Made by a program: the position numbers and the translations under genes. The notes beneath the pieces were generated by a model. That model was not told the DNA's origin. It was given only the letters and a program-made list of their open reading frames with translations, and did no database searches. A stretch of DNA of 64,000 nucleotides from Auricularia sp. M13 (lineage: Eukaryota; Basidiomycota; Agaricomycetes; Auriculariales; Auriculariaceae). Positions 42,985 to 57,900 of this stretch are shown here, piece by piece. Positions within the stretch are counted from its first letter, which is position 1; every line of letters begins with the position of its first letter. The stretch lies in assembly GCA_037042915.1 (NCBI GenBank), contig CM073196.1, forward strand, positions 4,464,001-4,528,000, read 5' to 3'.

Positions 42985-45900
42985 TCTTAATATGTCGCCC
43001 GATCCTGATGGTATCAGGACGAAAAGCTTCCAGGGGACGCAATATCGGAGATAGCCGGTCGGCGGAACGTCATAAAATTATCGACGCCCTCAGAAAACAT
43101 TCCGGAGTTGGTGCCGGAATTTTGTGTGGCCCGTGGCAGGCTGCGTGCAAAGCGCCTGTCGGCCTTGTCCATCATTTGTGCATCATTTGTGCATCACTTG
43201 TTGATGGCTTGTCCGTCATTTGTTGATGGCTTGTCCATCATTTGTTGGCCCGGTTGGTGTGAAGCCAATGCACCGAGTTGAACGCGGACAACGAACAAAG
43301 TCGACACGAACGACAGGCAAGAGGCCAGCAAATGATGGACGAGAGCCCAGCAAATCACCAACGAATGATGGACAAATGATGAACAAGGCGTCGACAAGGA
43401 GCCGTATCTCCGCGAGGGGAGCAGCTAAACTCGCGGGACGACGAGCGAACGCATTCTGGACGAGAGCCCAACGAATCACCAACGAATGATGAACAAATGA
43501 TGGACAAGAGCTCAACAAGGAGCCGTAGCGCAACGAGGAGTGCAGCTGAAACCGCGGGACGAAGAGCAAACCCATTCCAGACATGCAGCCGACCGATCAC
43601 CAACAAATGATGGACAAATGATGGACGAGGGACCGACAAGAGCCAATTGCGACCCCAACTGGATCCCGATCGCCGGACACCCATATAACTCCGGGGAGCT
43701 CTCGCCGAGGTCTACGCGATGGTACCCTTCGCGAGGCTGTGCGCCGTCATGGCAACGCGCAATTTCCGCCGATGCGACAAAATCCGAAATGGGCGACCGC
43801 AGACCCTGCCGAGGTTACCTTCCGGAGTCTTCCCGGCGTGCTGGACGACCACCCGATGGGCGGTGCCAAAATACGAACCCTGCCGATCGAGTTTTGACTG
43901 CGCTGTGAAGTGCCGAAGGCAGATCGGGAGACTCGTGGGACCGAGTCAGAGACATCCATATATGACCTGAGAGCTGCCGAAGACGCCGATCCGATGCACT
44001 GGAAGCCTGGGATCTGCAGGGACCGTGTCCAGGTGTCCAGACCTGATCTCACTCTGCCGCAGGATTTGCAGATGCCAAACTGGGTCTGGCTTCGTCCCTG
44101 GCGCTCGTCGAGGCCTGAAACTTCTCTGCGCACCATGTCGGGACACTGGGGGCTCAGATCCAGGGGAAAAGGCACAAAATCGCAGAATCCGAAGCCCGCC
44201 GACGCTGTCGGACTGGCCTCGATTTGGGGCTTTGGGGGTGCGCGGCTCGGGAGCCTGTTCGGTCTGCCCCACCGATCGGCTGTGTTTGGCTGGCAGAAGG
44301 CAAAAGGACTCTGCCGATAGTCTGAGCATCCTCGACCTTTGGCCAGGAGAAAGGAAGTCACACTCAACCGGGGCTGAATACGTTCTTCCGACTTGGTTTC
44401 GTCAGCTAAGCCGATTGGAAGCGTGCCCATCTTTCTCGGCGATCGTGATGCCGCATGTCTGATCTGCAACGAGAAAAATTCCAGCTCCCCGGAACAGTTT
44501 CAACCGTGCGAATCGGTGCACCGGTCGTGCCGCTGCGAGTCGGCCGAGGTCCCAGAACATCTTAATATGTCGCCCGATCCTGATGGTATCAGGACGAAAA
44601 GCTTCCAGGGGACGCAATATCGGAGATAGCCGGTCGGCGGAACGTCATAAAATTATCGACGCCCTCAGAAAACATTCCGGAGTTGGTGCCGGAATTTTGT
44701 GTGGCCCGTGGCAGGCTGCGTGCAAAGCGCCTGTCGGCCTTGTCCATCATTTGTGCATCATTTGTGCATCACTTGTTGATGGCTTGTCCGTCATTTGTTG
44801 ATGGCTTGTCCATCATTTGTTGGCCCGGTTGGTGTGAAGCCAATGCACCGAGTTGAACGCGGACAACGAACAAAGTCGACACGAACGACAGGCAAGAGGC
44901 CAGCAAATGATGGACGAGAGCCCAGCAAATCACCAACGAATGATGGACAAATGATGAACAAGGCGTCGACAAGGAGCCGTATCTCCGCGAGGGGAGCAGC
45001 TAAACTCGCGGGACGACGAGCGAACGCATTCTGGACGAGAGCCCAACGAATCACCAACGAATGATGAACAAATGATGGACAAGAGCTCAACAAGGAGCCG
45101 TAGCGCAACGAGGAGTGCAGCTGAAACCGCGGGACGAAGAGCAAACCCATTCCAGACATGCAGCCGACCGATCACCAACAAATGATGGACAAATGATGGA
45201 CGAGGGACCGACAAGAGCCAATTGCGACCCCAACTGGATCCCGATCGCCGGACACCCATATACCTCCGGGGAGCTCTCGCCGAGGTCTACGCGATGGTAC
45301 CCTTCGCGAGGCTGTGCGCCGTCATGGCAACGCGCAATTTCCGCCGATGCGACAAAATCCGAAATGGGCGACCGCAGACCCTGCCGAGGTTACCTTCCGG
45401 AGTCTTCCCGGCGTGCTGGACGACCACCCGATGGGCGGTGCCAAAATACGAACCCTGCCGATCGAGTTTTGACTGCGCTGTGAAGTGCCGAAGGCAGATC
45501 GGGAGACTCGTGGGACCGAGTCAGAGACATCCATATATGACCTGAGAGCTGCCGAAGACGCCGATCCGATGCACTGGAAGCCTGGGATCTGCAGGGACCG
45601 TGTCCAGGTGTCCAGACCTGATCTCACTCTGCCGCAGGATTTGCAGATGCCAAACTGGGTCTGGCTTCGTCCCTGGCGCTCGTCGAGGCCTGAAACTTCT
45701 CTGCGCACCATGTCGGGACACTGGGGGCTCAGATCCAGGGGAAAAGGCACAAAATCGCAGAATCCGAAGCCCGCCGACGCTGTCGGACTGGCCTCGATTT
45801 GGGGCTTTGGGGGTGCGCGGCTCGGGAGCCTGTTCGGTCTGCCCCACCGATCGGCTGTGTTTGGCTGGCAGAAGGCAAAAGGACTCTGCCGATAGTCTGA

Positions 45901-48900
45901 GCATCCTCGACCTTTGGCCAGGAGAAAGGAAGTCACACTCAACCGGGGCTGAATACGTTCTTCCGACTTGGTTTCGTCAGCTAAGCCGATTGGAAGCGTG
46001 CCCATCTTTCTCGGCGATCGTGATGCCGCATGTCTGATCTGCAACGAGAAAAATTCCAGCTCCCGGAACAGTTTCAACCGTGCGAATCGGTGCACCGGTC
46101 GTGCCGCTGCGAGTCGGCCGAGGTCCCAGAACATCTTAATATGTCGCCCGATCCTGATGGTATCAGGACGAAAAGCTTCCAGGGGACGCAATATCGGAGA
46201 TAGCCGGTCGGCGGAACGTCATAAAATTATCGACGCCCTCAGAAAACATTCCGGAGTTGGTGCCGGAATTTTGTGTGGCCCGTGGCAGGCTGCGTGCAAA
46301 GCGCCTGTCGGCCTTGTCCATCATTTGTGCATCATTTGTGCATCACTTGTTGATGGCTTGTCCGTCATTTGTTGATGGCTTGTCCATCATTTGTTGGCCC
46401 GGTTGGTGTGAAGCCAATGCACCGAGTTGAACGCGGACAACGAACAAAGTCGACACGAACGACAGGCAAGAGGCCAGCAAATGATGGACGAGAGCCCAGC
46501 AAATCACCAACGAATGATGGACAAATGATGAACAAGGCGTCGACAAGGAGCCGTATCTCCGCGAGGGGAGCAGCTAAACTCGCGGGACGACGAGCGAACG
46601 CATTCTGGACGAGAGCCCAACGAATCACCAACGAATGATGAACAAATGATGGACAAGAGCTCAACAAGGAGCCGTAGCGCAACGAGGAGTGCAGCTGAAA
46701 CCGCGGGACGAAGAGCAAACCCATTCCAGACATGCAGCCGACCGATCACCAACAAATGATGGACAAATGATGGACGAGGGACCGACAAGAGCCAATTGCG
46801 ACCCCAACTGGATCCCGATCGCCGGACACCCATATACCTCCGGGGAGCTCTCGCCGAGGTCTACGCGATGGTACCCTTCGCGAGGCTGTGCGCCGTCATG
46901 GCAACGCGCAATTTCCGCCGATGCGACAAAATCCGAAATGGGCGACCGCAGACCCTGCCGAGGTTACCTTCCGGAGTCTTCCCGGCGTGCTGGACGACCA
47001 CCCGATGGGCGGTGCCAAAATACGAACCCTGCCGATCGAGTTTTGACTGCGCTGTGAAGTGCCGAAGGCAGATCGGGAGACTCGTGGGACCGAGTCAGAG
47101 ACATCCATATATGACCTGAGAGCTGCCGAAGACGCCGATCCGATGCACTGGAAGCCTGGGATCTGCAGGGACCGTGTCCAGGTGTCCAGACCTGATCTCA
47201 CTCTGCCGCAGGATTTGCAGATGCCAAACTGGGTCTGGCTTCGTCCCTGGCGCTCGTCGAGGCCTGAAACTTCTCTGCGCACCATGTCGGGACACTGGGG
47301 GCTCAGATCCAGGGGAAAAGGCACAAAATCGCAGAATCCGAAGCCCGCCGACGCTGTCGGACTGGCCTCGATTTGGGGCTTTGGGGGTGCGCGGCTCGGG
47401 AGCCTGTTCGGTCTGCCCCACCGATCGGCTGTGTTTGGCTGGCAGAAGGCAAAAGGACTCTGCCGATAGTCTGAGCATCCTCGACCTTTGGCCAGGAGAA
47501 AGGAAGTCACACTCAACCGGGGCTGAATACGTTCTTCCGACTTGGTTTCGTCAGCTAAGCCGATTGGAAGCGTGCCCATCTTTCTCGGCGATCGTGATGC
47601 CGCATGTCTGATCTGCAACGAGAAAAATTCCAGCTCCCCGGAACAGTTTCAACCGTGCGAATCGGTGCACCGGTCGTGCCGCTGCGAGTCGGCCGAGGTC
47701 CCAGAACATCTTAATATGTCGCCCGATCCTGATGGTATCAGGACGAAAAGCTTCCAGGGGACGCAATATCGGAGATAGCCGGTCGGCGGAACGTCATAAA
47801 ATTATCGACGCCCTCAGAAAACATTCCGGAGTTGGTGCCGGAATTTTGTGTGGCCCGTGGCAGGCTGCGTGCAAAGCGCCTGTCGGCCTTGTCCATCATT
47901 TGTGCATCATTTGTGCATCACTTGTTGATGGCTTGTCCGTCATTTGTTGATGGCTTGTCCATCATTTGTTGGCCCGGTTGGTGTGAAGCCAATGCACCGA
48001 GTTGAACGCGGACAACGAACAAAGTCGACACGAACGACAGGGGCAAGAGGCCAGCAAATGATGGACGAGAGCCCAGCAAATCACCAACGAATGATGGACA
48101 AATGATGAACAAGGCGTCGACAAGGAGCCGTATCTCCGCGAGGGGAGCAGCTAAACTCGCGGGACGACGAGCGAACGCATTCTGGACGAGAGCCCAACGA
48201 ATCACCAACGAATGATGAACAAATGATGGACAAGAGCTCAACAAGGAGCCGTAGCGCAACGAGGAGTGCAGCTGAAACCGCGGGACGAAGAGCAAACCCA
48301 TTCCAGACATGCAGCCGACCGATCACCAACAAATGATGGACAAATGATGGACGAGGGACCGACAAGAGCCAATTGCGACCCCAACTGGATCCCGATCGCC
48401 GGACACCCATATACCTCCGGGGAGCTCTCGCCGAGGTCTACGCGATGGTACCCTTCGCGAGGCTGTGCGCCGTCATGGCAACGCGCAATTTCCGCCGATG
48501 CGACAAAATCCGAAATGGGCGACCGCAGACCCTGCCGAGGTTACCTTCCGGAGTCTTCCCGGCGTGCTGGACGACCACCCGATGGGCGGTGCCAAAATAC
48601 GAACCCTGCCGATCGAGTTTTGACTGCGCTGTGAAGTGCCGAAGGCAGATCGGGAGACTCGTGGGACCGAGTCAGAGACATCCATATATGACCTGAGAGC
48701 TGCCGAAGACGCCGATCCGATGCACTGGAAGCCTGGGATCTGCAGGGACCGTGTCCAGGTGTCCAGACCTGATCTCACTCTGCCGCAGGATTTGCAGATG
48801 CCAAACTGGGTCTGGCTTCGTCCCTGGCGCTCGTCGAGGCCTGAAACTTCTCTGCGCACCATGTCGGGACACTGGGGGCTCAGATCCAGGGGAAAAGGCA

Positions 48901-51900
48901 CAAAATCGCAGAATCCGAAGCCCGCCGACGCTGTCGGACTGGCCTCGATTTGGGGCTTTGGGGGTGCGCGGCTCGGGAGCCTGTTCGGTCTGCCCCACCG
49001 ATCGGCTGTGTTTGGCTGGCAGAAGGCAAAAGGACTCTGCCGATAGTCTGAGCATCCTCGACCTTTGGCCAGGAGAAAGGAAGTCACACTCAACCGGGGC
49101 TGAATACGTTCTTCCGACTTGGTTTCGTCAGCTAAGCCGATTGGAAGCGTGCCCATCTTTCTCGGCGATCGTGATGCCGCATGTCTGATCTGCAACGAGA
49201 AAAATTCCAGCTCCCCGGAACAGTTTCAACCGTGCGAATCGGTGCACCGGTCGTGCCGCTGCGAGTCGGCCGAGGTCCCAGAACATCTTAATATGTCGCC
49301 CGATCCTGATGGTATCAGGACGAAAAGCTTCCAGGGGACGCAATATCGGAGATAGCCGGTCGGCGGAACGTCATAAAATTATCGACGCCCTCAGAAAACA
49401 TTCCGGAGTTGGTGCCGGAATTTTGTGTGGCCCGTGGCAGGCTGCGTGCAAAGCGCCTGTCGGCCTTGTCCATCATTTGTGCATCATTTGTGCATCACTT
49501 GTTGATGGCTTGTCCGTCATTTGTTGATGGCTTGTCCATCATTTGTTGGCCCGGTTGGTGTGAAGCCAATGCACCGAGTTGAACGCGGACAACGAACAAA
49601 GTCGACACGAACGACAGGCAAGAGGCCAGCAAATGATGGACGAGAGCCCAGCAAATCACCAACGAATGATGGACAAATGATGAACAAGGCGTCGACAAGG
49701 AGCCGTATCTCCGCGAGGGGAGCAGCTAAACTCGCGGGACGACGAGCGAACGCATTCTGGACGAGAGCCCAACGAATCACCAACGAATGATGAACAAATG
49801 ATGGACAAGAGCTCAACAAGGAGCCGTAGCGCAACGAGGAGTGCAGCTGAAACCGCGGGACGAAGAGCAAACCCATTCCAGACATGCAGCCGACCGATCA
49901 CCAACAAATGATGGACAAATGATGGACGAGGGACCGACAAGAGCCAATTGCGACCCCAACTGGATCCCGATCGCCGGACACCCATATACCTCCGGGGAGC
50001 TCTCGCCGAGGTCTACGCGATGGTACCCTTCGCGAGGCTGTGCGCCGCCGTCATGGCAACGCGCAATTTCCGCCGATGCGACAAAATCCGAAATGGGCGA
50101 CCGCAGACCCTGCCGAGGTTACCTTCCGGAGTCTTCCCGGCGTGCTGGACGACCACCCGATGGGCGGTGCCAAAATACGAACCCTGCCGATCGAGTTTTG
50201 ACTGCGCTGTGAAGTGCCGAAGGCAGATCGGGAGACTCGTGGGACCGAGTCAGAGACATCCATATATGACCTGAGAGCTGCCGAAGACGCCGATCCGATG
50301 CACTGGAAGCCTGGGATCTGCAGGGACCGTGTCCAGGTGTCCAGACCTGATCTCACTCTGCCGCAGGATTTGCAGATGCCAAACTGGGTCTGGCTTCGTC
50401 CCTGGCGCTCGTCGAGGCCTGAAACTTCTCTGCGCACCATGTCGGGACACTGGGGGCTCAGATCCAGGGGAAAAGGCACAAAATCGCAGAATCCGAAGCC
50501 CGCCGACGCTGTCGGACTGGCCTCGATTTGGGGCTTTGGGGGTGCGCGGCTCGGGAGCCTGTTCGGTCTGCCCCACCGATCGGCTGTGTTTGGCTGGCAG
50601 AAGGCAAAAGGACTCTGCCGATAGTCTGAGCATCCTCGACCTTTGGCCAGGAGAAAGGAAGTCACACTCAACCGGGGCTGAATACGTTCTTCCGACTTGG
50701 TTTCGTCAGCTAAGCCGATTGGAAGCGTGCCCATCTTTCTCGGCGATCGTGATGCCGCATGTCTGATCTGCAACGAGAAAAATTCCAGCTCCCCGGAACA
50801 GTTTCAACCGTGCGAATCGGTGCACCGGTCGTGCCGCTGCGAGTCGGCCGAGGTCCCAGAACATCTTAATATGTCGCCCGATCCTGATGGTATCAGGACG
50901 AAAAGCTTCCAGGGGACGCAATATCGGAGATAGCCGGTCGGCGGAACGTCATAAAATTATCGACGCCCTCAGAAAACATTCCGGAGTTGGTGCCGGAATT
51001 TTGTGTGGCCCGTGGCAGGCTGCGTGCAAAGCGCCTGTCGGCCTTGTCCATCATTTGTGCATCATTTGTGCATCACTTGTTGATGGCTTGTCCGTCATTT
51101 GTTGATGGCTTGTCCATCATTTGTTGGCCCGGTTGGTGTGAAGCCAATGCACCGAGTTGAACGCGGACAACGAACAAAGTCGACACGAACGACAGGCAAG
51201 AGGCCAGCAAATGATGGACGAGAGCCCAGCAAATCACCAACGAATGATGGACAAATGATGAACAAGGCGTCGACAAGGAGCCGTATCTCCGCGAGGGGAG
51301 CAGCTAAACTCGCGGGACGACGAGCGAACGCATTCTGGACGAGAGCCCAACGAATCACCAACGAATGATGAACAAATGATGGACAAGAGCTCAACAAGGA
51401 GCCGTAGCGCAACGAGGAGTGCAGCTGAAACCGCGGGACGAAGAGCAAACCCATTCCAGACATGCAGCCGACCGATCACCAACAAATGATGGACAAATGA
51501 TGGACGAGGGACCGACAAGAGCCAATTGCGACCCCAACTGGATCCCGATCGCCGGACACCCATATACCTCCGGGGAGCTCTCGCCGAGGTCTACGCGATG
51601 GTACCCTTCGCGAGGCTGTGCGCCGTCATGGCAACGCGCAATTTCCGCCGATGCGACAAAATCCGAAATGGGCGACCGCAGACCCTGCCGAGGTTACCTT
51701 CCGGAGTCTTCCCGGCGTGCTGGACGACCACCCGATGGGCGGTGCCAAAATACGAACCCTGCCGATCGAGTTTTGACTGCGCTGTGAAGTGCCGAAGGCA
51801 GATCGGGAGACTCGTGGGACCGAGTCAGAGACATCCATATATGACCTGAGAGCTGCCGAAGACGCCGATCCGATGCACTGGAAGCCTGGGATCTGCAGGG

Positions 51901-54900
51901 ACCGTGTCCAGGTGTCCAGACCTGATCTCACTCTGCCGCAGGATTTGCAGATGCCAAACTGGGTCTGGCTTCGTCCCTGGCGCTCGTCGAGGCCTGAAAC
52001 TTCTCTGCGCACCATGTCGGGACACTGGGGGCTCAGATCCAGGGGAAAAGGCACAAAATCGCAGAATCCGAAGCCCGCCGACGCTGTCGGACTGGCCTCG
52101 ATTTGGGGCTTTGGGGGTGCGCGGCTCGGGAGCCTGTTCGGTCTGCCCCACCGATCGGCTGTGTTTGGCTGGCAGAAGGCAAAAGGACTCTGCCGATAGT
52201 CTGAGCATCCTCGACCTTTGGCCAGGAGAAAGGAAGTCACACTCAACCGGGGCTGAATACGTTCTTCCGACTTGGTTTCGTCAGCTAAGCCGATTGGAAG
52301 CGTGCCCATCTTTCTCGGCGATCGTGATGCCGCATGTCTGATCTGCAACGAGAAAAATTCCAGCTCCCCGGAACAGTTTCAACCGTGCGAATCGGTGCAC
52401 CGGTCGTGCCGCTGCGAGTCGGCCGAGGTCCCAGAACATCTTAATATGTCGCCCGATCCTGATGGTATCAGGACGAAAAGCTTCCAGGGGACGCAATATC
52501 GGAGATAGCCGGTCGGCGGAACGTCATAAAATTATCGACGCCCTCAGAAAACATTCCGGAGTTGGTGCCGGAATTTTGTGTGGCCCGTGGCAGGCTGCGT
52601 GCAAAGCGCCTGTCGGCCTTGTCCATCATTTGTGCATCATTTGTGCATCACTTGTTGATGGCTTGTCCGTCATTTGTTGATGGCTTGTCCATCATTTGTT
52701 GGCCCGGTTGGTGTGAAGCCAATGCACCGAGTTGAACGCGGACAACGAACAAAGTCGACACGAACGACAGGCAAGAGGCCAGCAAATGATGGACGAGAGC
52801 CCAGCAAATCACCAACGAATGATGGACAAATGATGAACAAGGCGTCGACAAGGAGCCGTATCTCCGCGAGGGGAGCAGCTAAACTCGCGGGACGACGAGC
52901 GAACGCATTCTGGACGAGAGCCCAACGAATCACCAACGAATGATGAACAAATGATGGACAAGAGCTCAACAAGGAGCCGTAGCGCAACGAGGAGTGCAGC
53001 TGAAACCGCGGGACGAAGAGCAAACCCATTCCAGACATGCAGCCGACCGATCACCAACAAATGATGGACAAATGATGGACGAGGGACCGACAAGAGCCAA
53101 TTGCGACCCCAACTGGATCCCGATCGCCGGACACCCATATACCTCCGGGGAGCTCTCGCCGAGGTCTACGCGATGGTACCCTTCGCGAGGCTGTGCGCCG
53201 TCATGGCAACGCGCAATTTCCGCCGATGCGACAAAATCCGAAATGGGCGACCGCAGACCCTGCCGAGGTTACCTTCCGGAGTCTTCCCGGCGTGCTGGAC
53301 GACCACCCGATGGGCGGTGCCAAAATACGAACCCTGCCGATCGAGTTTTGACTGCGCTGTGAAGTGCCGAAGGCAGATCGGGAGACTCGTGGGACCGAGT
53401 CAGAGACATCCATATATGACCTGAGAGCTGCCGAAGACGCCGATCCGATGCACTGGAAGCCTGGGATCTGCAGGGACCGTGTCCAGGTGTCCAGACCTGA
53501 TCTCACTCTGCCGCAGGATTTGCAGATGCCAAACTGGGTCTGGCTTCGTCCCTGGCGCTCGTCGAGGCCTGAAACTTCTCTGCGCACCATGTCGGGACAC
53601 TGGGGGCTCAGATCCAGGGGAAAAGGCACAAAATCGCAGAATCCGAAGCCCGCCGACGCTGTCGGACTGGCCTCGATTTGGGGCTTTGGGGTGCGCGGCT
53701 CGGGAGCCTGTTCGGTCTGCCCCACCGATCGGCTGTGTTTGGCTGGCAGAAGGCAAAAGGACTCTGCCGATAGTCTGAGCATCCTCGACCTTTGGCCAGG
53801 AGAAAGGAAGTCACACTCAACCGGGGCTGAATACGTTCTTCCGACTTGGTTTCGTCAGCTAAGCCGATTGGAAGCGTGCCCATCTTTCTCGGCGATCGTG
53901 ATGCCGCATGTCTGATCTGCAACGAGAAAAATTCCAGCTCCCCGGAACAGTTTCAACCGTGCGAATCGGTGCACCGGTCGTGCCGCTGCGAGTCGGCCGA
54001 GGTCCCAGAACATCTTAATATGTCGCCCGATCCTGATGGTATCAGGACGAAAAGCTTCCAGGGGACGCAATATCGGAGATAGCCGGTCGGCGGAACGTCA
54101 TAAAATTATCGACGCCCTCAGAAAACATTCCGGAGTTGGTGCCGGAATTTTGTGTGGCCCGTGGCAGGCTGCGTGCAAAGCGCCTGTCGGCCTTGTCCAT
54201 CATTTGTGCATCATTTGTGCATCACTTGTTGATGGCTTGTCCGTCATTTGTTGATGGCTTGTCCATCATTTGTTGGCCCGGTTGGTGTGAAGCCAATGCA
54301 CCGAGTTGAACGCGGACAACGAACAAAGTCGACACGAACGACAGGCAAGAGGCCAGCAAATGATGGACGAGAGCCCAGCAAATCACCAACGAATGATGGA
54401 CAAATGATGAACAAGGCGTCGACAAGGAGCCGTATCTCCGCGAGGGGAGCAGCTAAACTCGCGGGACGACGAGCGAACGCATTCTGGACGAGAGCCCAAC
54501 GAATCACCAACGAATGATGAACAAATGATGGACAAGAGCTCAACAAGGAGCCGTAGCGCAACGAGGAGTGCAGCTGAAACCGCGGGACGAAGAGCAAACC
54601 CATTCCAGACATGCAGCCGACCGATCACCAACAAATGATGGACAAATGATGGACGAGGGACCGACAAGAGCCAATTGCGACCCCAACTGGATCCCGATCG
54701 CCGGACACCCATATAACTCCGGGGAGCTCTCGCCGAGGTCTACGCGATGGTACCCTTCGCGAGGCTGTGCGCCGTCATGGCAACGCGCAATTTCCGCCGA
54801 TGCGACAAAATCCGAAATGGGCGACCGCAGACCCTGCCGAGGTTACCTTCCGGAGTCTTCCCGGCGTGCTGGACGACCACCCGATGGGCGGTGCCAAAAT

Positions 54901-57900
54901 ACGAACCCTGCCGATCGAGTTTTGACTGCGCTGTGAAGTGCCGAAGGCAGATCGGGAGACTCGTGGGACCGAGTCAGAGACATCCATATATGACCTGAGA
55001 GCTGCCGAAGACGCCGATCCGATGCACTGGAAGCCTGGGATCTGCAGGGACCGTGTCCAGGTGTCCAGACCTGATCTCACTCTGCCGCAGGATTTGCAGA
55101 TGCCAAACTGGGTCTGGCTTCGTCCCTGGCGCTCGTCGAGGCCTGAAACTTCTCTGCGCACCATGTCGGGACACTGGGGGCTCAGATCCAGGGGAAAAGG
55201 CACAAAATCGCAGAATCCGAAGCCCGCCGACGCTGTCGGACTGGCCTCGATTTGGGGCTTTGGGGTGCGCGGCTCGGGAGCCTGTTCGGTCTGCCCCACC
55301 GATCGGCTGTGTTTGGCTGGCAGAAGGCAAAAGGACTCTGCCGATAGTCTGAGCATCCTCGACCTTTGGCCAGGAGAAAGGAAGTCACACTCAACCGGGG
55401 CTGAATACGTTCTTCCGACTTGGTTTCGTCAGCTAAGCCGATTGGAAGCGTGCCCATCTTTCTCGGCGATCGTGATGCCGCATGTCTGATCTGCAACGAG
55501 AAAAATTCCAGCTCCCCGGAACAGTTTCAACCGTGCGAATCGGTGCACCGGTCGTGCCGCTGCGAGTCGGCCGAGGTCCCAGAACATCTTAATATGTCGC
55601 CCGATCCTGATGGTATCAGGACGAAAAGCTTCCAGGGGACGCAATATCGGAGATAGCCGGTCGGCGGAACGTCATAAAATTATCGACGCCCTCAGAAAAC
55701 ATTCCGGAGTTGGTGCCGGAATTTTGTGTGGCCCGTGGCAGGCTGCGTGCAAAGCGCCTGTCGGCCTTGTCCATCATTTGTGCATCATTTGTGCATCACT
55801 TGTTGATGGCTTGTCCGTCATTTGTTGATGGCTTGTCCATCATTTGTTGGCCCGGTTGGTGTGAAGCCAATGCACCGAGTTGAACGCGGACAACGAACAA
55901 AGTCGACACGAACGACAGGCAAGAGGCCAGCAAATGATGGACGAGAGCCCAGCAAATCACCAACGAATGATGGACAAATGATGAACAAGGCGTCGACAAG
56001 GAGCCGTATCTCCGCGAGGGGAGCAGCTAAACTCGCGGGACGACGAGCGAACGCATTCTGGACGAGAGCCCAACGAATCACCAACGAATGATGAACAAAT
56101 GATGGACAAGAGCTCAACAAGGAGCCGTAGCGCAACGAGGAGTGCAGCTGAAACCGCGGGACGAAGAGCAAACCCATTCCAGACATGCAGCCGACCGATC
56201 ACCAACAAATGATGGACAAATGATGGACGAGGGACCGACAAGAGCCAATTGCGACCCCAACTGGATCCCGATCGCCGGACACCCATATAACTCCGGGGAG
56301 CTCTCGCCGAGGTCTACGCGATGGTACCCTTCGCGAGGCTGTGCGCCGTCATGGCAACGCGCGCAATTTCCGCCGATGCGACAAAATCCGAAATGGGCGA
56401 CCGCAGACCCTGCCGAGGTTACCTTCCGGAGTCTTCCCGGCGTGCTGGACGACCACCCGATGGGCGGTGCCAAAATACGAACCCTGCCGATCGAGTTTTG
56501 ACTGCGCTGTGAAGTGCCGAAGGCAGATCGGGAGACTCGTGGGACCGAGTCAGAGACATCCATATATGACCTGAGAGCTGCCGAAGACGCCGATCCGATG
56601 CACTGGAAGCCTGGGATCTGCAGGGACCGTGTCCAGGTGTCCAGACCTGATCTCACTCTGCCGCAGGATTTGCAGATGCCAAACTGGGTCTGGCTTCGTC
56701 CCTGGCGCTCGTCGAGGCCTGAAACTTCTCTGCGCACCATGTCGGGACACTGGGGGCTCAGATCCAGGGGAAAAGGCACAAAATCGCAGAATCCGAAGCC
56801 CGCCGACGCTGTCGGACTGGCCTCGATTTGGGGCTTTGGGGGTGCGCGGCTCGGGAGCCTGTTCGGTCTGCCCCACCGATCGGCTGTGTTTGGCTGGCAG
56901 AAGGCAAAAGGACTCTGCCGATAGTCTGAGCATCCTCGACCTTTGGCCAGGAGAAAGGAAGTCACACTCAACCGGGGCTGAATACGTTCTTCCGACTTGG
57001 TTTCGTCAGCTAAGCCGATTGGAAGCGTGCCCATCTTTCTCGGCGATCGTGATGCCGCATGTCTGATCTGCAACGAGAAAAATTCCAGCTCCCGGAACAG
57101 TTTCAACCGTGCGAATCGGTGCACCGGTCGTGCCGCTGCGAGTCGGCCGAGGTCCCAGAACATCTTAATATGTCGCCCGATCCTGATGGTATCAGGACGA
57201 AAAGCTTCCAGGGGACGCAATATCGGAGATAGCCGGTCGGCGGAACGTCATAAAATTATCGACGCCCTCAGAAAACATTCCGGAGTTGGTGCCGGAATTT
57301 TGTGTGGCCCGTGGCAGGCTGCGTGCAAAGCGCCTGTCGGCCTTGTCCATCATTTGTGCATCATTTGTGCATCACTTGTTGATGGCTTGTCCGTCATTTG
57401 TTGATGGCTTGTCCATCATTTGTTGGCCCGGTTGGTGTGAAGCCAATGCACCGAGTTGAACGCGGACAACGAACAAAGTCGACACGAACGACAGGCAAGA
57501 GGCCAGCAAATGATGGACGAGAGCCCAGCAAATCACCAACGAATGATGGACAAATGATGAACAAGGCGTCGACAAGGAGCCGTATCTCCGCGAGGGGAGC
57601 AGCTAAACTCGCGGGACGACGAGCGAACGCATTCTGGACGAGAGCCCAACGAATCACCAACGAATGATGAACAAATGATGGACAAGAGCTCAACAAGGAG
57701 CCGTAGCGCAACGAGGAGTGCAGCTGAAACCGCGGGACGAAGAGCAAACCCATTCCAGACATGCAGCCGACCGATCACCAACAAATGATGGACAAATGAT
57801 GGACGAGGGACCGACAAGAGCCAATTGCGACCCCAACTGGATCCCGATCGCCGGACACCCATATAACTCCGGGGAGCTCTCGCCGAGGTCTACGCGATGG

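Noticed and set aside
43168-43626. CRISPR-like array from the repeated ATGATGGAC motifs
   Set aside because: The motifs occur in both orientations with irregular spacing, no unique spacers, and the whole block is copied with the unit in a eukaryotic context.
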